DNA of 64,000 nucleotides from Marinimicrobium sp. C6131 (GTDB lineage Bacteria > Pseudomonadota > Gammaproteobacteria > Pseudomonadales > Cellvibrionaceae), in the NCBI RefSeq assembly GCF_026153455.1, contig NZ_CP110629.1, forward strand, positions 3,348,001 to 3,412,000. The letters are read 5' to 3'. Shown in pieces: positions 50,037 to 59,097 of the stretch. Position 1 is the first letter of the stretch; every line of letters begins with the position of its first letter. The translations under genes and the position numbers were made by a program. The notes under the pieces are model-generated. The model searched no databases. It was not told where the DNA came from and saw only the letters and a list, made by a program, of their open reading frames with translations.

Positions 50037-50717
50037 GTGACTGACACTGCCCCCAACCCCGACGACCGCCGCGCTCGACAGCAGCGCGGTATCCGCCGCA
50101 CCGTGGCTATTCTGGTTGTCGTAGTGGCGGTAGTCGTGGGCTTACAGGTTTACAAGGTGACCCGGGAGCCGGCCCTGGACCGGGAGGCGCTGCGCGAGCA
50201 GGGCACCCTGGTGTTCGAGCAGCCCCGCCGGGTCAGCGCGTTTGAACTGGTGGATCACCGGGGTGAACCCTTTACCCCCGAGCAGTTGCAGGGGCGGTGG
50301 ACCCTGGCCTTCTTCGGTTTCACCCAGTGCCCGGACATCTGCCCCATGGCAATGGCGGAACTGGCCCGGACTATGGAGGAGCTCCCCCCGGAGCTGGCCG
50401 AGCGCACCCAGGTGCTGCTGGTCACCCTGGATCCGGCGAGGGATAGCCCGGAGGTGCTGGCGGAATACGTGCCCTATTTTCACGAGGACTTTGTGGGCGT
50501 CACCGGCGAGTTCCTGACCCTCAAACGACTGGCCAACGAGGTCAATGTCGCTTTTGCCAAAGTCACCCAAAGTGACGATGACTATACCGTCGACCACAGC
50601 GGCAATATCGTCCTGTTCAATCCCATGGGCGATTACCACGGTTTCTTCAAACCGCCGTTTGATCCGGCCAGGCTGGCTGAACATTACGCGTCCATCGCCG
50701 CCGCTTTTCCTTACTAG
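50037..50717 (+). CDS. SCO1/SenC family copper chaperone
   Basis: A 226-residue protein with one N-terminal membrane helix (about 20-39) and a thioredoxin-fold domain. The C-P-D-I-C motif (residues 98-102) and a His in V-D-H-S-G-N (near residue 187) bind copper. It helps load the CuA centre of CoxB. GTG start 29 bp after ctaB. Last gene of the oxidase-heme operon. Confidence 0.93.
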   Translation: MTDTAPNPDDRRARQQRGIRRTVAILVVVVAVVVGLQVYKVTREPALDREALREQGTLVFEQPRRVSAFELVDHRGEPFTPEQLQGRWTLAFFGFTQCPDICPMAMAELARTMEELPPELAERTQVLLVTLDPARDSPEVLAEYVPYFHEDFVGVTGEFLTLKRLANEVNVAFAKVTQSDDDYTVDHSGNIVLFNPMGDYHGFFKPPFDPARLAEHYASIAAAFPY

Positions 50718-50908
50718 CGTCCTTGTTTTCTTTCGATACACTGTAGCTCTCCCTGCGCTGGAAGCGGGGAGGCAGTACTGTTTTTAAAAATAAACACTAT
50801 TTTACATGTAAAGATCCCTGTGCTATACAGACAGCATAATAAATCCTGCTCAGGCGATTGAATGGCGCCTCAAAAACCAGCAGGTCACACCCGAGGAGTG
50901 TCCTACCC

Positions 50909-52198
50909 ATGCAGTCTTTGCCCCGGACGAGCCACCAGTATCCAACGCGCTCTGGAGTCGCTCTGTGGCTGCCGCTGGTACTGATTGTCAGTCTGTTTTT
51001 CATGTGGGGTGTGGCCAACAACCTTAACGACATTCTGATTACCCAATTCAAGAAAGCCTTTGTGCTGAGTGATTTCGCCTCTGGCTGGGTGCAGTCGGCG
51101 TTTTATTTCGGCTATTTCGCGTTGGCCATTCCAGCGGCTCTGGCGATGAAGCGCTTTGGCTACAAGGCGGCGGTGATTATCGGCCTGCTGTTATACGGGT
51201 TGGGAGCGAGCCTGTTTTATCCGGCGGCGCTGGCGCATGAATACAGCTATTTTCTATTGGCGCTGTTTGTCATTGCCAGCGGCCTGGCCTTTCTGGAAAC
51301 CTCCGCCAACCCGATGATTGTCGCCATGGGTGACCCGGAGACCGCTGAGCGGCGCCTGAACTTTGCCCAGTCTTTCAATTCCCTCGGAACCATTTCCGGG
51401 GTGCTAATTGGTCGGGAGTTTATTCTCTCCGGAGTGGAGCACAGTCCCGAAGCGCTGGCAGTGATGAGCGACGCACAGCGAACCGCTTTTTACACCACCG
51501 AGGTGCAGGCCGTTGCCGGCCCTTATCTGGCCATTGCGGCGGTCGTCTTTTTCTGGGCGCTGGCCGTTGCCTGTGTGCGCTTTCCGCCCTTGGGGAATGG
51601 ATGTACGCAGGAGGAACGCGCGTTTCGGTTGGCTGATTTCCGGGCGCTGCTGAAAGAGCGGTATTACCTGTTTGGTGTCGCGGCGCAGTTTTTCTATGTG
51701 GGCGCGCAGGTGTGCATCTGGAGCTATATGATCCGCTATGGCCAGACCGCCTTGCCCGACGCCGGTGAAAAGACGTTGGCCGACTATCTGGCGTCGTCTC
51801 TGGTGGCGTTCATGGTCGGTCGGTTTGTGGCTACGGCGCTGATGGGACGCTTCACCCCGGCGAGTCTGATGTTGGTCTATGCCCTGATCAGTGTTGCTCT
51901 CTGCGTGGTGGCCATAGTGCTTCCGACGCAACTGGGGCTATTGGCGTTGGTGTTCACCAGTTTTTTCATGTCCCTCATGTTTCCCACCATCTTTGCCTTG
52001 AGTATCAAAGGCCTGGGGCCCCTGGCCAAAGCGGGATCCTCCCTGTTGATCATGGCGATCATAGGTGGAGCGATTATCACCGCCCTGATGGGTCTGGTGT
52101 CGGATCTGACGCGTATCAATGTGGCGGTGGTCGTACCCCTGGTGTGTTTTCTGGTAGTGGCGGCCTTCGCCCGCCGCACGCTGAGAGGCGCGCGATGA
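50909..52198 (+). CDS. fucP: L-fucose:proton symporter (FucP-like)
   Basis: A 429-residue major facilitator with twelve hydrophobic segments. The A-N-N-L-N-D-I-L-I segment near residue 37 is typical of FucP-type sugar:H+ symporters. It imports L-fucose or a related sugar into the cytoplasm. The ATG at 50909 is chosen because GAGGAG lies 10 bases upstream. It overlaps the next gene by 4 bases (ATGA). Confidence 0.85.
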   Translation: MQSLPRTSHQYPTRSGVALWLPLVLIVSLFFMWGVANNLNDILITQFKKAFVLSDFASGWVQSAFYFGYFALAIPAALAMKRFGYKAAVIIGLLLYGLGASLFYPAALAHEYSYFLLALFVIASGLAFLETSANPMIVAMGDPETAERRLNFAQSFNSLGTISGVLIGREFILSGVEHSPEALAVMSDAQRTAFYTTEVQAVAGPYLAIAAVVFFWALAVACVRFPPLGNGCTQEERAFRLADFRALLKERYYLFGVAAQFFYVGAQVCIWSYMIRYGQTALPDAGEKTLADYLASSLVAFMVGRFVATALMGRFTPASLMLVYALISVALCVVAIVLPTQLGLLALVFTSFFMSLMFPTIFALSIKGLGPLAKAGSSLLIMAIIGGAIITALMGLVSDLTRINVAVVVPLVCFLVVAAFARRTLRGAR

Positions 52199-53037
52199 CT
52201 GGCCTGGGCATCATCGATGCGCATCAACACTGCTGGCAGTTGGCGCGGCCGGAGTGCACCTGGCCCACGCGGGACCTGCGGACGATCTACCGCGACTTCA
52301 ACCCGGAGGACTTTTGGGGGGAGGCCTCGCCTCAGGGTGTGGTGGGCTCGATACTGGTGCAGTCCCAACCGAACGAGGCCGATACCCGGTATCTACTGGC
52401 CTTGGCCGAGCGGTGGGCCTTCATCCTGGGGGTGGTGGGCTGGACGGATCTGGCTCGGGAGACGGCGCCGGGGGCAATCAGGGCGCTGGCGCAGTCGCCC
52501 TGGCTCAAGGGGCTGCGCCCCATGTTACAGGCGCTGCCCGAGGATGACTGGATTCTGCGCCGGGCCAATCCCGACGCCTTGTCCACCATGGCGAAGCAAA
52601 GGCTGGTGTTCGATGCGTTGGTGTGCCCGCGACATTTGCCGGTTATGTTGGAGCTGGCTTATCGCCACCCGGATCTGACCATTGTGCTTGATCACGGGGC
52701 GAAACCGGATATTGCCGGAGAGGGCTTACAAAGCTGGCAGGACGCTCTTGGCGCACTGGCAGCCTGCCCCCGGGTGTACTGCAAGCTCTCGGGACTGGCG
52801 ACCGAGCTGGCGGAGGGTCAGTCCTGGGAGGACTTGCTTCCCTATCTGGATTCGGTAATCGAGATTTTCGGCCCCGGACGGGTGCTCTGGGGCAGTGACT
52901 GGCCGGTGTTGAACCTGGCGGGAGACTACACCCGTTGGCTGGCGCTGGCCTGGCACCGGGTCAATGCCTGTGCTCCGGGGCAGGAGGCGGCCATATTCAG
53001 AGACAACGCCCGGAGGATATACCGCCTGGCGTTGTAG
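52195..53037 (+). CDS. L-fuconolactonase-like amidohydrolase
   Basis: A 280-residue amidohydrolase-2 family protein with the N-terminal D-A-H-Q-H-C-W metal motif (residues 9-15), a D-H-G segment and the W-G-S-D-W-P-V site near residue 230. In the non-phosphorylating fucose pathway such enzymes open L-fucono-lactone to L-fuconate. It is coupled to fucP by a 4-base overlap. The exact lactone is inferred from context. Confidence 0.85.
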   Translation: MTGLGIIDAHQHCWQLARPECTWPTRDLRTIYRDFNPEDFWGEASPQGVVGSILVQSQPNEADTRYLLALAERWAFILGVVGWTDLARETAPGAIRALAQSPWLKGLRPMLQALPEDDWILRRANPDALSTMAKQRLVFDALVCPRHLPVMLELAYRHPDLTIVLDHGAKPDIAGEGLQSWQDALGALAACPRVYCKLSGLATELAEGQSWEDLLPYLDSVIEIFGPGRVLWGSDWPVLNLAGDYTRWLALAWHRVNACAPGQEAAIFRDNARRIYRLAL

Positions 53038-53096
53038 GCCCGGCCAGCGGTGCGTCGCGAGACTTTACTGTTAACAATCGGCAATGGACTCCCTGG

Positions 53097-53891
53097 ATGA
53101 ATGACGATTACCGGAAAAACAACACGAACACAGAGGCGGAGGCTGAGCGGAAGTACAAGGCCCCCGCCCTGGAAAAGGGGCTGGATGTGCTGGAACTGTT
53201 GGCCAGTAGCCGAGAGCCCCTCACCACTTCCCAGATTGCCGTCCGTCTCGGGCGCTCGGTGAGCGAGTTGTTCCGGATGGTGCTGGCGCTGGAGTATCGG
53301 GGTTATATCGTGCCCGCCGAAGGACGCGATGGTTATACCCTGAGCAACAAGCTGTTTGCTTTGGGCATTGCCCGGGCACCCACCAAAACCCTGATTGAGC
53401 TGGCACTGCCGGTGATGTCCGTGCTCGCCCGGGAAATCAACCAGTCTTGCCATATCGCCATGGCGTCCGGCGACCAGATCGTGGTGATCGGGCGCATCGA
53501 AAACCCGGGAGATCTGGGCTTCTCGGTGCGGGTCGGCTATCGACGGCCCCTGATCAAGGCGGCTTCGGGATTGGTTCTGTATGGTTTTCAGACCGAGGAT
53601 ACCCAGGCGGTGATGCGCGGACAGTTGGCGGCGGGAGAGGAGTCCCTGGCCGACTTTGCGGCCCGGGCTGAGGCGGCTCGAGCCCAGGGGTATGTGCGCA
53701 CGCCCAGTGACTTTATCGATGGCGTCACCGACCTGTCGGCACCCCTGGTTGGCACGCGGGGCGCCGTGGCCGCGTTGACGATACCTTTCGTGCGCTATAA
53801 GCCCGAGCGCTGCACGGTGGATGAGGCGGTCGTAAAACTTTGCGCGGCGGCAGCCGATCTGTCGGGCACTCTTCGCCAGCACAGCCTTTAA
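53097..53891 (+). CDS. IclR-family transcriptional regulator
   Basis: A 264-residue regulator with an N-terminal winged helix-turn-helix (about residues 28-85), including the L-T-T-S-Q-I-A segment and G-R-S-V-S-E-L-F-R recognition helix. The C-terminal effector-binding IclR domain spans about 95-255. It probably controls the fucose genes on both sides in response to a pathway sugar acid. The start at 53097 is chosen over an earlier frame overlapping the lactonase; its ribosome binding site is weak. Confidence 0.85.
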   Translation: MNDDYRKNNTNTEAEAERKYKAPALEKGLDVLELLASSREPLTTSQIAVRLGRSVSELFRMVLALEYRGYIVPAEGRDGYTLSNKLFALGIARAPTKTLIELALPVMSVLAREINQSCHIAMASGDQIVVIGRIENPGDLGFSVRVGYRRPLIKAASGLVLYGFQTEDTQAVMRGQLAAGEESLADFAARAEAARAQGYVRTPSDFIDGVTDLSAPLVGTRGAVAALTIPFVRYKPERCTVDEAVVKLCAAAADLSGTLRQHSL

Positions 53892-53959
53892 GGCGCATCT
53901 TTTCCCAGGTTGCCATAAAGCGGTTGACAGGGCGCCGATTTTTACTTTTACTTGTGATC

Positions 53960-53980
53960 GGTTTTTTAATTATAAAAACC
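53960..53980. promoter_or_regulatory. Inverted repeat upstream of the fucose dehydrogenase gene
   Basis: GGTTTTT and AAAAACC arms separated by seven bases in an AT-rich gap 38 bp before the aldo/keto reductase gene and after iclR. It could be an IclR operator or overlap a promoter. Confidence 0.4.
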
Positions 53981-54017
53981 TGTTTGCAACGCTCAAGGTG
54001 ACTTCAGAAGGACTATC

Positions 54018-55052
54018 GTGACGCAATCCCGCTCCCTGCAACGCCGACCCCTGGGCGACACGGCTTTGGCCCTGCCCGCACTGGGGTTTGGCGCGGCGCC
54101 CATCGGCAATCTCTACCGCCCGCTCCCGGACGAGCAGGCGCTGGCCACCATTGCGCAGGCGCTCGACGAGGGTATCGACTATTTCGACACCGCGCCCCAC
54201 TACGGCTTTGGCCTGAGCGAACAGCGGCTGGGCTCGGTGCTGATGGGCCGCCCGGTCATCCTGTCGAGCAAAGTGGGCCGAACCCTTGTGCCCCTTGACC
54301 CTCAGGCACACGACCCGGTCCGTTTCGGTTTTGCCGGGGCCGCCGATTTCACACCGGTCTTCGACTACCGTTACGAGGCCGTACAGCGTCAACTGGAGGA
54401 GACGGCCGGGCGGCTTGGTCGCCTACCGGATATCGTCTATGCCCACGATCTGGGCCCTGTGACCCATGGCACCCGGGATGAGTTTTTCTGGCAGCAATTC
54501 CGCACGGGGGGATACCGGGCGTTGCTTGAGCGAAAGGCTGTCGGTGATATTCAGGCCATCGGGTTGGGCGTCAATGAGATTGGCGTCTGTGAGCGGGCGC
54601 TGGCTGAGCTGGACCTGGATGTTCTGCTGCTCGCCGGTCGCTACACCCTGCTGGAGCAGGAAGCGTTGGGGCGACTGCTGCCCGAGTGTGAGGCACGGGG
54701 CGTGTCTGTAGTCATCGGTGGTGCCTTCAATTCCGGCGTTCTTGCCACCGGCGTGCAACCCCCCGGGCCGCATTACTACAACTACGCGCCGGCCCCCGCC
54801 TCGGTGGTCCACCGGGTTGCTGCGCTGGAGGCCGTCTGTGCCGAGTTTGCCGTGCCGTTACCGGCGGCGGCACTGCAGTTCCCAACGGCTCATCCGGCGG
54901 TGGTCTCGGTGATCGCCGGCTGTGCCAGCACCGCGGAAGTTCGTGAGGCCCGAACCCGGATGGATCAGCCGATACCCGCGGAATTCTGGACGACGTTGAA
55001 ATCCCGGGGTCTGCTCCCAGCGCAGGCACCCTGTCCGGTGGGAGTCTTCTGA
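54018..55052 (+). CDS. Aldo/keto reductase, likely L-fucose dehydrogenase
   Basis: A 344-residue TIM-barrel aldo/keto reductase with the D-Y-F-D-T-A-P-H-Y-G segment (around residues 54-63) containing the catalytic Asp and Tyr. It resembles D-threo-aldose 1-dehydrogenases that oxidise L-fucose to the lactone. It heads the second fucose operon after the IclR gene. GTG start, AAGGACT upstream. Confidence 0.85.
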   Translation: MTQSRSLQRRPLGDTALALPALGFGAAPIGNLYRPLPDEQALATIAQALDEGIDYFDTAPHYGFGLSEQRLGSVLMGRPVILSSKVGRTLVPLDPQAHDPVRFGFAGAADFTPVFDYRYEAVQRQLEETAGRLGRLPDIVYAHDLGPVTHGTRDEFFWQQFRTGGYRALLERKAVGDIQAIGLGVNEIGVCERALAELDLDVLLLAGRYTLLEQEALGRLLPECEARGVSVVIGGAFNSGVLATGVQPPGPHYYNYAPAPASVVHRVAALEAVCAEFAVPLPAAALQFPTAHPAVVSVIAGCASTAEVREARTRMDQPIPAEFWTTLKSRGLLPAQAPCPVGVF

Positions 55053-55055
55053 CCC

Positions 55056-55400
55056 ATGCGTGAACACAGTTCCGTATCGAGCGATGCCCTGATCCTGTTG
55101 CACCCGGACGACAATGTTCTGGTGACCGCCCGAAGCCTGCCCGAGGGCGCGACGATGACACTGGATGGCCAGGCGCTGGTATTGACCGGCGCACTGCCGG
55201 TCGGCCACAAGTTGGCACGTCGTGCGATGGCCGCTGGTGACAAAATCGTCAAGTACGGGGTGCCCATTGGCTCGCTGTTGGCGCCGGTGGCCCCGGGCGA
55301 GTGGGTTCATATGCACAACATGACCAGTGATTACCTGGCCAGCCATACCCGAGAGTCCGGCCGTCAGGCCACCCAGCCGTCACAGGAGTCGAACTCGTGA
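55056..55400 (+). CDS. UxaA-type SAF domain subunit, small
   Basis: A 114-residue protein with the SAF-domain layout of the N-terminal part of altronate dehydratases: H-P-D-D-N-V, G-H-K-L-A and G-V-P-I-G segments. In altronate dehydratases this domain is followed by the catalytic domain in one chain; here the catalytic domain is a separate gene overlapping by 4 bases. Its likely partner reaction is dehydration of L-fuconate. Confidence 0.8.
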   Translation: MREHSSVSSDALILLHPDDNVLVTARSLPEGATMTLDGQALVLTGALPVGHKLARRAMAAGDKIVKYGVPIGSLLAPVAPGEWVHMHNMTSDYLASHTRESGRQATQPSQESNS

Positions 55401-56614
55401 GTGAATCCGTCGCCCCCCTTCAGGGCTTTGTCCGTGCCGATGGTCGCAAGGGCATTCGCAATGTGCTGGTGGTCGCCTACCTGGTGGAGTGTGCACACCA
55501 CGTCAGCCGCCGGATCGCTCAACATTTTGATGATCTGGATGTGCACCTGATCGGTTTTCCGGGGTGTTTCCCCAACCAGTACGCCAGTCGGATGATGCGC
55601 GCGCTGACCACCCATCCGAACGTGGGGGCGGTGCTGCTGGTGTCCCTGGGCTGTGAAAGCATGGACCGGGATGCCCTCCGTGAGCATATCGTCGCCTCCG
55701 GCCGCCCGGTGGACCTGCTGGTGATTCAGGAGAGTGGCGGTACCGCGACCACCATCGCCGCAGGCATCGAAAAGGTCGGTGCCATGCGCACCGAGTTGGC
55801 CAGGCAGACACCCGTCCCCATGAGCCTGGATGAACTGGTGGTGGGCACCATCTGTGGCGGCAGCGACGGCACCAGTGGCATTACCGCCAATCCGGCCGTG
55901 GGGCGTTGCTTTGATCATCTGGTCGCAGACGGTACCGCTTGTGTTTTTGAGGAAACCGGCGAGCTGATCGGCTGTGAAAATATCATGGCGGAGCGGGCGG
56001 TGACCCCCGAGCTGGGCGAGCTGATTCAGGCCTGCGTGGCCAAAGCGGAGCGTTACTATCAGACCATGGGCTTCGGCAGCTTTGCACCGGGTAACGCCGA
56101 TGGCGGGCTCACGACCCTGGAAGAAAAGTCCATGGGCGCCTACTCCAAATCCGGCGCTTCGCCCATCAGCGGCCTGATCAAACCCGGGGATATACCGCCC
56201 GGTGGAGGGCTTTATCTGCTCGATGTGGTGCCCGATGGCGAGCCCCGCTTCGGTTTCCCCAATATCGCCGATAACGCCGAGATTGTGGAGATGATCGCCA
56301 GCGGTTGCCACCTCACGCTGTTTACCACCGGCCGTGGCTCGGTGGTGGGCTCGGCCATCTCGCCGGTCATCAAGGTGTGCGCCAATCCGGAAACCTATCA
56401 GCGCCTGAGTGCGGATATGGATGTGAATGCCGGCAAGATTCTGACCGGCGAGGCCAGTCTGGATGCGGTGGGCGAAGAGATTTACCGGCGCGTCAAAGCA
56501 GTGGCCGCCGGCGAGCGCAGCGTCTCCGAAGCGCTCGGGCATCAGGAATTCATTCTTACCTATAAGTCATTTGAGCCCATTGGGCCCGGCTGCTTGCCGG
56601 TACGGCAGGTGTGA
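55397..56614 (+). CDS. UxaA-type dehydratase large subunit, probable L-fuconate dehydratase
   Basis: A 405-residue altronate/galactarate-dehydratase-like catalytic domain. It has the G-F-P-G-C-F segment, the L-G-C-E motif and the T-I-C-G-G-S-D-G-T-S-G region near residue 152, with Cys residues that may hold a metal or Fe-S site. Placed between the fucose dehydrogenase and the keto-deoxy-sugar dehydrogenase, it most likely dehydrates L-fuconate, the usual job of an enolase-superfamily enzyme. It overlaps the SAF subunit by 4 bases and the SDR by none. Confidence 0.82.
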   Translation: MSESVAPLQGFVRADGRKGIRNVLVVAYLVECAHHVSRRIAQHFDDLDVHLIGFPGCFPNQYASRMMRALTTHPNVGAVLLVSLGCESMDRDALREHIVASGRPVDLLVIQESGGTATTIAAGIEKVGAMRTELARQTPVPMSLDELVVGTICGGSDGTSGITANPAVGRCFDHLVADGTACVFEETGELIGCENIMAERAVTPELGELIQACVAKAERYYQTMGFGSFAPGNADGGLTTLEEKSMGAYSKSGASPISGLIKPGDIPPGGGLYLLDVVPDGEPRFGFPNIADNAEIVEMIASGCHLTLFTTGRGSVVGSAISPVIKVCANPETYQRLSADMDVNAGKILTGEASLDAVGEEIYRRVKAVAAGERSVSEALGHQEFILTYKSFEPIGPGCLPVRQV

Positions 56615-56616
56615 TT

Positions 56617-57342
56617 ATGGCCCGCCTCTCTGGAAAAACCGCCCTGATAACCGGTGCCGGGCAGGGCATTGGCAAGGCCACCGCCGAGCAGTTTGTCCGC
56701 GAAGGTGCGCGCGTCATTGCCACCGACATCAATGCCGGCGCGCTGGCTCTGCTGGACATGGAAACCCGGGTGTTGGACGTCACCGACGCCGTTGCCGTGA
56801 CAGCGCTGGCGGAATCACTCGGTAACATCGATGTGCTGTTCAACGGCGTGGGCTATGTGCATTCGGGGACAGTGCTCGAGTGTGATGACGCGGCCTGGCT
56901 GCGCTCGTTTGATATCAATGTGTCGTCCATGCACCGAACCATACGGGCCTTCTTGCCGGGCATGTTGGCCAACGGAGGTGGTTCAATCGTCAATATGTCC
57001 TCCGTGGCCAGCTCCATCAAAGGCGCTCCCAACCGCTATGCTTACGGCATGACCAAGGCTGCGGTTATCGGGCTGACGAAGGCGGTGGCGGCGGATTTCG
57101 TTACTCAGGGGGTGCGCGCCAACGCCATCTGCCCGGGCACTGTCCAGACGCCCTCTTTGGAGGAGCGGCTCGAGGCGACCGGTGACTATGAGGCGGCCTA
57201 CCGGGCCTTTGTCGCCCGCCAGCCCATGGGGCGTATGGGACGGGCCGAGGAAATCGCCCAGCTGGCCGTCTATCTGGCCTCCGATGAGAGTGCCTTCACC
57301 ACCGGCACCATCAACGTGATAGACGGTGGCTGGAGCAACTGA
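56617..57342 (+). CDS. Short-chain dehydrogenase, likely 2-keto-3-deoxy-L-fuconate dehydrogenase
   Basis: A 241-residue SDR with the G-A-G-Q-G-I-G nucleotide loop (near residues 12-18), the N-M-S-S active Ser and the Y-A-Y-G-M-T-K catalytic Tyr-Lys. The C-terminus ends N-V-I-D-G-G-W. In the fucose pathway this step oxidises 2-keto-3-deoxy-L-fuconate to the diketo acid. The ATG at 56617 follows GCAGG; a GTG six bases earlier is also in frame. Confidence 0.88.
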   Translation: MARLSGKTALITGAGQGIGKATAEQFVREGARVIATDINAGALALLDMETRVLDVTDAVAVTALAESLGNIDVLFNGVGYVHSGTVLECDDAAWLRSFDINVSSMHRTIRAFLPGMLANGGGSIVNMSSVASSIKGAPNRYAYGMTKAAVIGLTKAVAADFVTQGVRANAICPGTVQTPSLEERLEATGDYEAAYRAFVARQPMGRMGRAEEIAQLAVYLASDESAFTTGTINVIDGGWSN

Positions 57343-57369
57343 TCGTTTTCGAACCATAAGGGTTTCATT

Positions 57370-58218
57370 ATGAAATTATTGCGCTACGGCGAGCCGGGCC
57401 AGGAGCGTCCGGGCCTACTGGATGCTCGGGGGCTGCTCAGAGACCTGTCCGACCGGATTGGCGACATCGCCGGGGCGGCCCTGTCCGATGTCGAGCTGAC
57501 CCGGCTTCGGGCGGTCGACTCCGAAAGCCTCCCGCTGGTGCCGGGGCAACCGCGTCTGGGGCCCTGTGTGGGGCAGGTGGGCAAGTTCATCTGCATTGGC
57601 CTGAACTATGCGGATCACTGCGCGGAAACCGGTCAGGCGGTACCGGATGAGCCGGTGGTATTCATGAAAGCCACGAGTGCCATCTGTGGTCCCGATGACG
57701 GCATTCTTACCCCCCGGGGCTCGAAAAAACTGGACTGGGAAGTAGAGCTGGGGGTGGTGATTGGCCGGCAGGCCCGCTATGTGTCGGAGGAAGCGGCGGA
57801 GCGCTGCATCGCCGGTTACTGTGTAGTACATGACGTATCCGAGCGGGAGTTCCAGTTGGAGCGCGGTGGTCAGTGGGATAAAGGCAAAGGCTGTGACACC
57901 TTTGGTCCCATCGGGCCCTGGTTGGTGACCCGCGATGAGGTGGACAACCCGCTGGAGCTGGGTATCTGGCTGGAGGTCAATGATCGCCGCTACCAGCAGT
58001 CCAATACCCGTAACATGGTGTTCAGCCCGCGCCAACTGGTGGCCTACCTCAGTCAGTTCATGAGCCTGCAACCGGGTGATATCATCTCCACCGGAACGCC
58101 CCCCGGTGTGGGACTGGGGCAGAAACCTCCGGTCTATCTGAAACCCGGCGACCAGGTGCGATTGGGTATCGACGGGTTGGGCGAGCAGCGTCAGACCGTG
58201 TTGCCACCGCTCGAGTAA
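57370..58218 (+). CDS. Fumarylacetoacetate hydrolase family, likely diketo-deoxy-fuconate hydrolase
   Basis: A 282-residue FAH-family protein with the family segments G-L-N-Y-A-D-H (around residue 77), D-W-E-V-E-L metal ligands near residue 122 and S-T-G-T-P-P-G. In this context it should cleave 2,4-diketo-3-deoxy-L-fuconate to pyruvate and lactate. It follows the SDR after 27 bp. Function rests on family and operon. Confidence 0.88.
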   Translation: MKLLRYGEPGQERPGLLDARGLLRDLSDRIGDIAGAALSDVELTRLRAVDSESLPLVPGQPRLGPCVGQVGKFICIGLNYADHCAETGQAVPDEPVVFMKATSAICGPDDGILTPRGSKKLDWEVELGVVIGRQARYVSEEAAERCIAGYCVVHDVSEREFQLERGGQWDKGKGCDTFGPIGPWLVTRDEVDNPLELGIWLEVNDRRYQQSNTRNMVFSPRQLVAYLSQFMSLQPGDIISTGTPPGVGLGQKPPVYLKPGDQVRLGIDGLGEQRQTVLPPLE

Positions 58219-58262
58219 GTGCCCAGCGCCACAAGATCAATAATCACGATGAGGAAAAAACC

Positions 58263-59045
58263 ATGATTCGAAGGACTCACGCCGCATTACTGATGCTGCT
58301 TGCAACCCTCTCGGGCTGCGCCACGTCCGGCGAGCAAACCGACAAGACCGACCGTCAGGAGACCACTGTGCCCGCATTGACCATGGCACCTCTGGAAGAA
58401 GAGTGGGCCATCGACTGGTGGATACCCCGGCACAAGGAAAAGCTGGCGGCCCGGGCCGATGATCCCGAGCTGGTCTTTCTGGGCGACTCCATCACCCAGG
58501 GCTGGGAAAATGAAGGTGCCGAAGCGTTTGAAGACGCCTTTGGCCAATGGCGTACCCTGAACCTGGGATTCAGCGGGGACCGGACGGAAAATGTGCTCTG
58601 GCGCTTGGAGCATGGGGAAGTGGAGGGCATCGACCCGAAACTCGTGGTGATGATGATCGGGACCAACAATACCGGACACCGGATGGATCCTCCGGACGAG
58701 GTGGCGGCCGGGGTTACGGCGATCGTCAGTGAGCTGCGCCGCCGGTTGCCAGAGAGCAAAATCCTCTTGCTGGCCATCTTTCCCCGGGGTGAAACCCCCG
58801 CCGACGAGATGCGCACCAACAATCGCGAAATCAATCGGATCGTCCGCTCCCTCGCGGATGGCTCCAATGTGTTCTACGCGAATGTGAACCGGGTATTTAT
58901 GGACGGACAGGGCCAGTTGTATACCGATATCATGCCCGATTTGCTGCACCCCAATGCCGAGGGTTACCAGCGGCTGGCAGAGGCCCTGGAGCCGCTGGTT
59001 CAGTCCCTGATGACCCGGGGAACGCTGCCAGCCCAGGAACGCTGA
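58263..59045 (+). CDS. SGNH/GDSL hydrolase lipoprotein
   Basis: A 260-residue lipoprotein (L-S-G-C lipobox, Cys19) with an SGNH hydrolase domain. The blocks are G-D-S-I-T-Q-G (near residue 77, nucleophile Ser), a G-T-N-N block and a D-L-L-H-P-N catalytic Asp-His segment. It resembles PAF-acetylhydrolase-like or CE3-type acetylesterases. It may remove acetyl groups from a fucose-containing polysaccharide at the cell surface. AGGAAAAAA precedes the start; it follows the FAH gene after 44 bp. Confidence 0.82.
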   Translation: MIRRTHAALLMLLATLSGCATSGEQTDKTDRQETTVPALTMAPLEEEWAIDWWIPRHKEKLAARADDPELVFLGDSITQGWENEGAEAFEDAFGQWRTLNLGFSGDRTENVLWRLEHGEVEGIDPKLVVMMIGTNNTGHRMDPPDEVAAGVTAIVSELRRRLPESKILLLAIFPRGETPADEMRTNNREINRIVRSLADGSNVFYANVNRVFMDGQGQLYTDIMPDLLHPNAEGYQRLAEALEPLVQSLMTRGTLPAQER

Positions 59046-59076
59046 GCGTCAATGCCCCGGTCTCATGACCTGGAAG

Positions 59077-59097
59077 CGGCTCAGGCAGCCTGAGCCG
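59077..59097. terminator. Convergent hairpin after the fucose operon
   Basis: CGGCTCAGG and CCTGAGCCG arms with a CAG loop. It lies just after the SGNH gene and overlaps the stop codon of the minus-strand phosphoesterase, so it could stop transcripts from both sides. No T run is present. Confidence 0.55.

Noticed and set aside
50749..50771. Possible hairpin after the SCO gene
   Set aside because: Imperfect arms and no T run directly after; not strong enough as a terminator.
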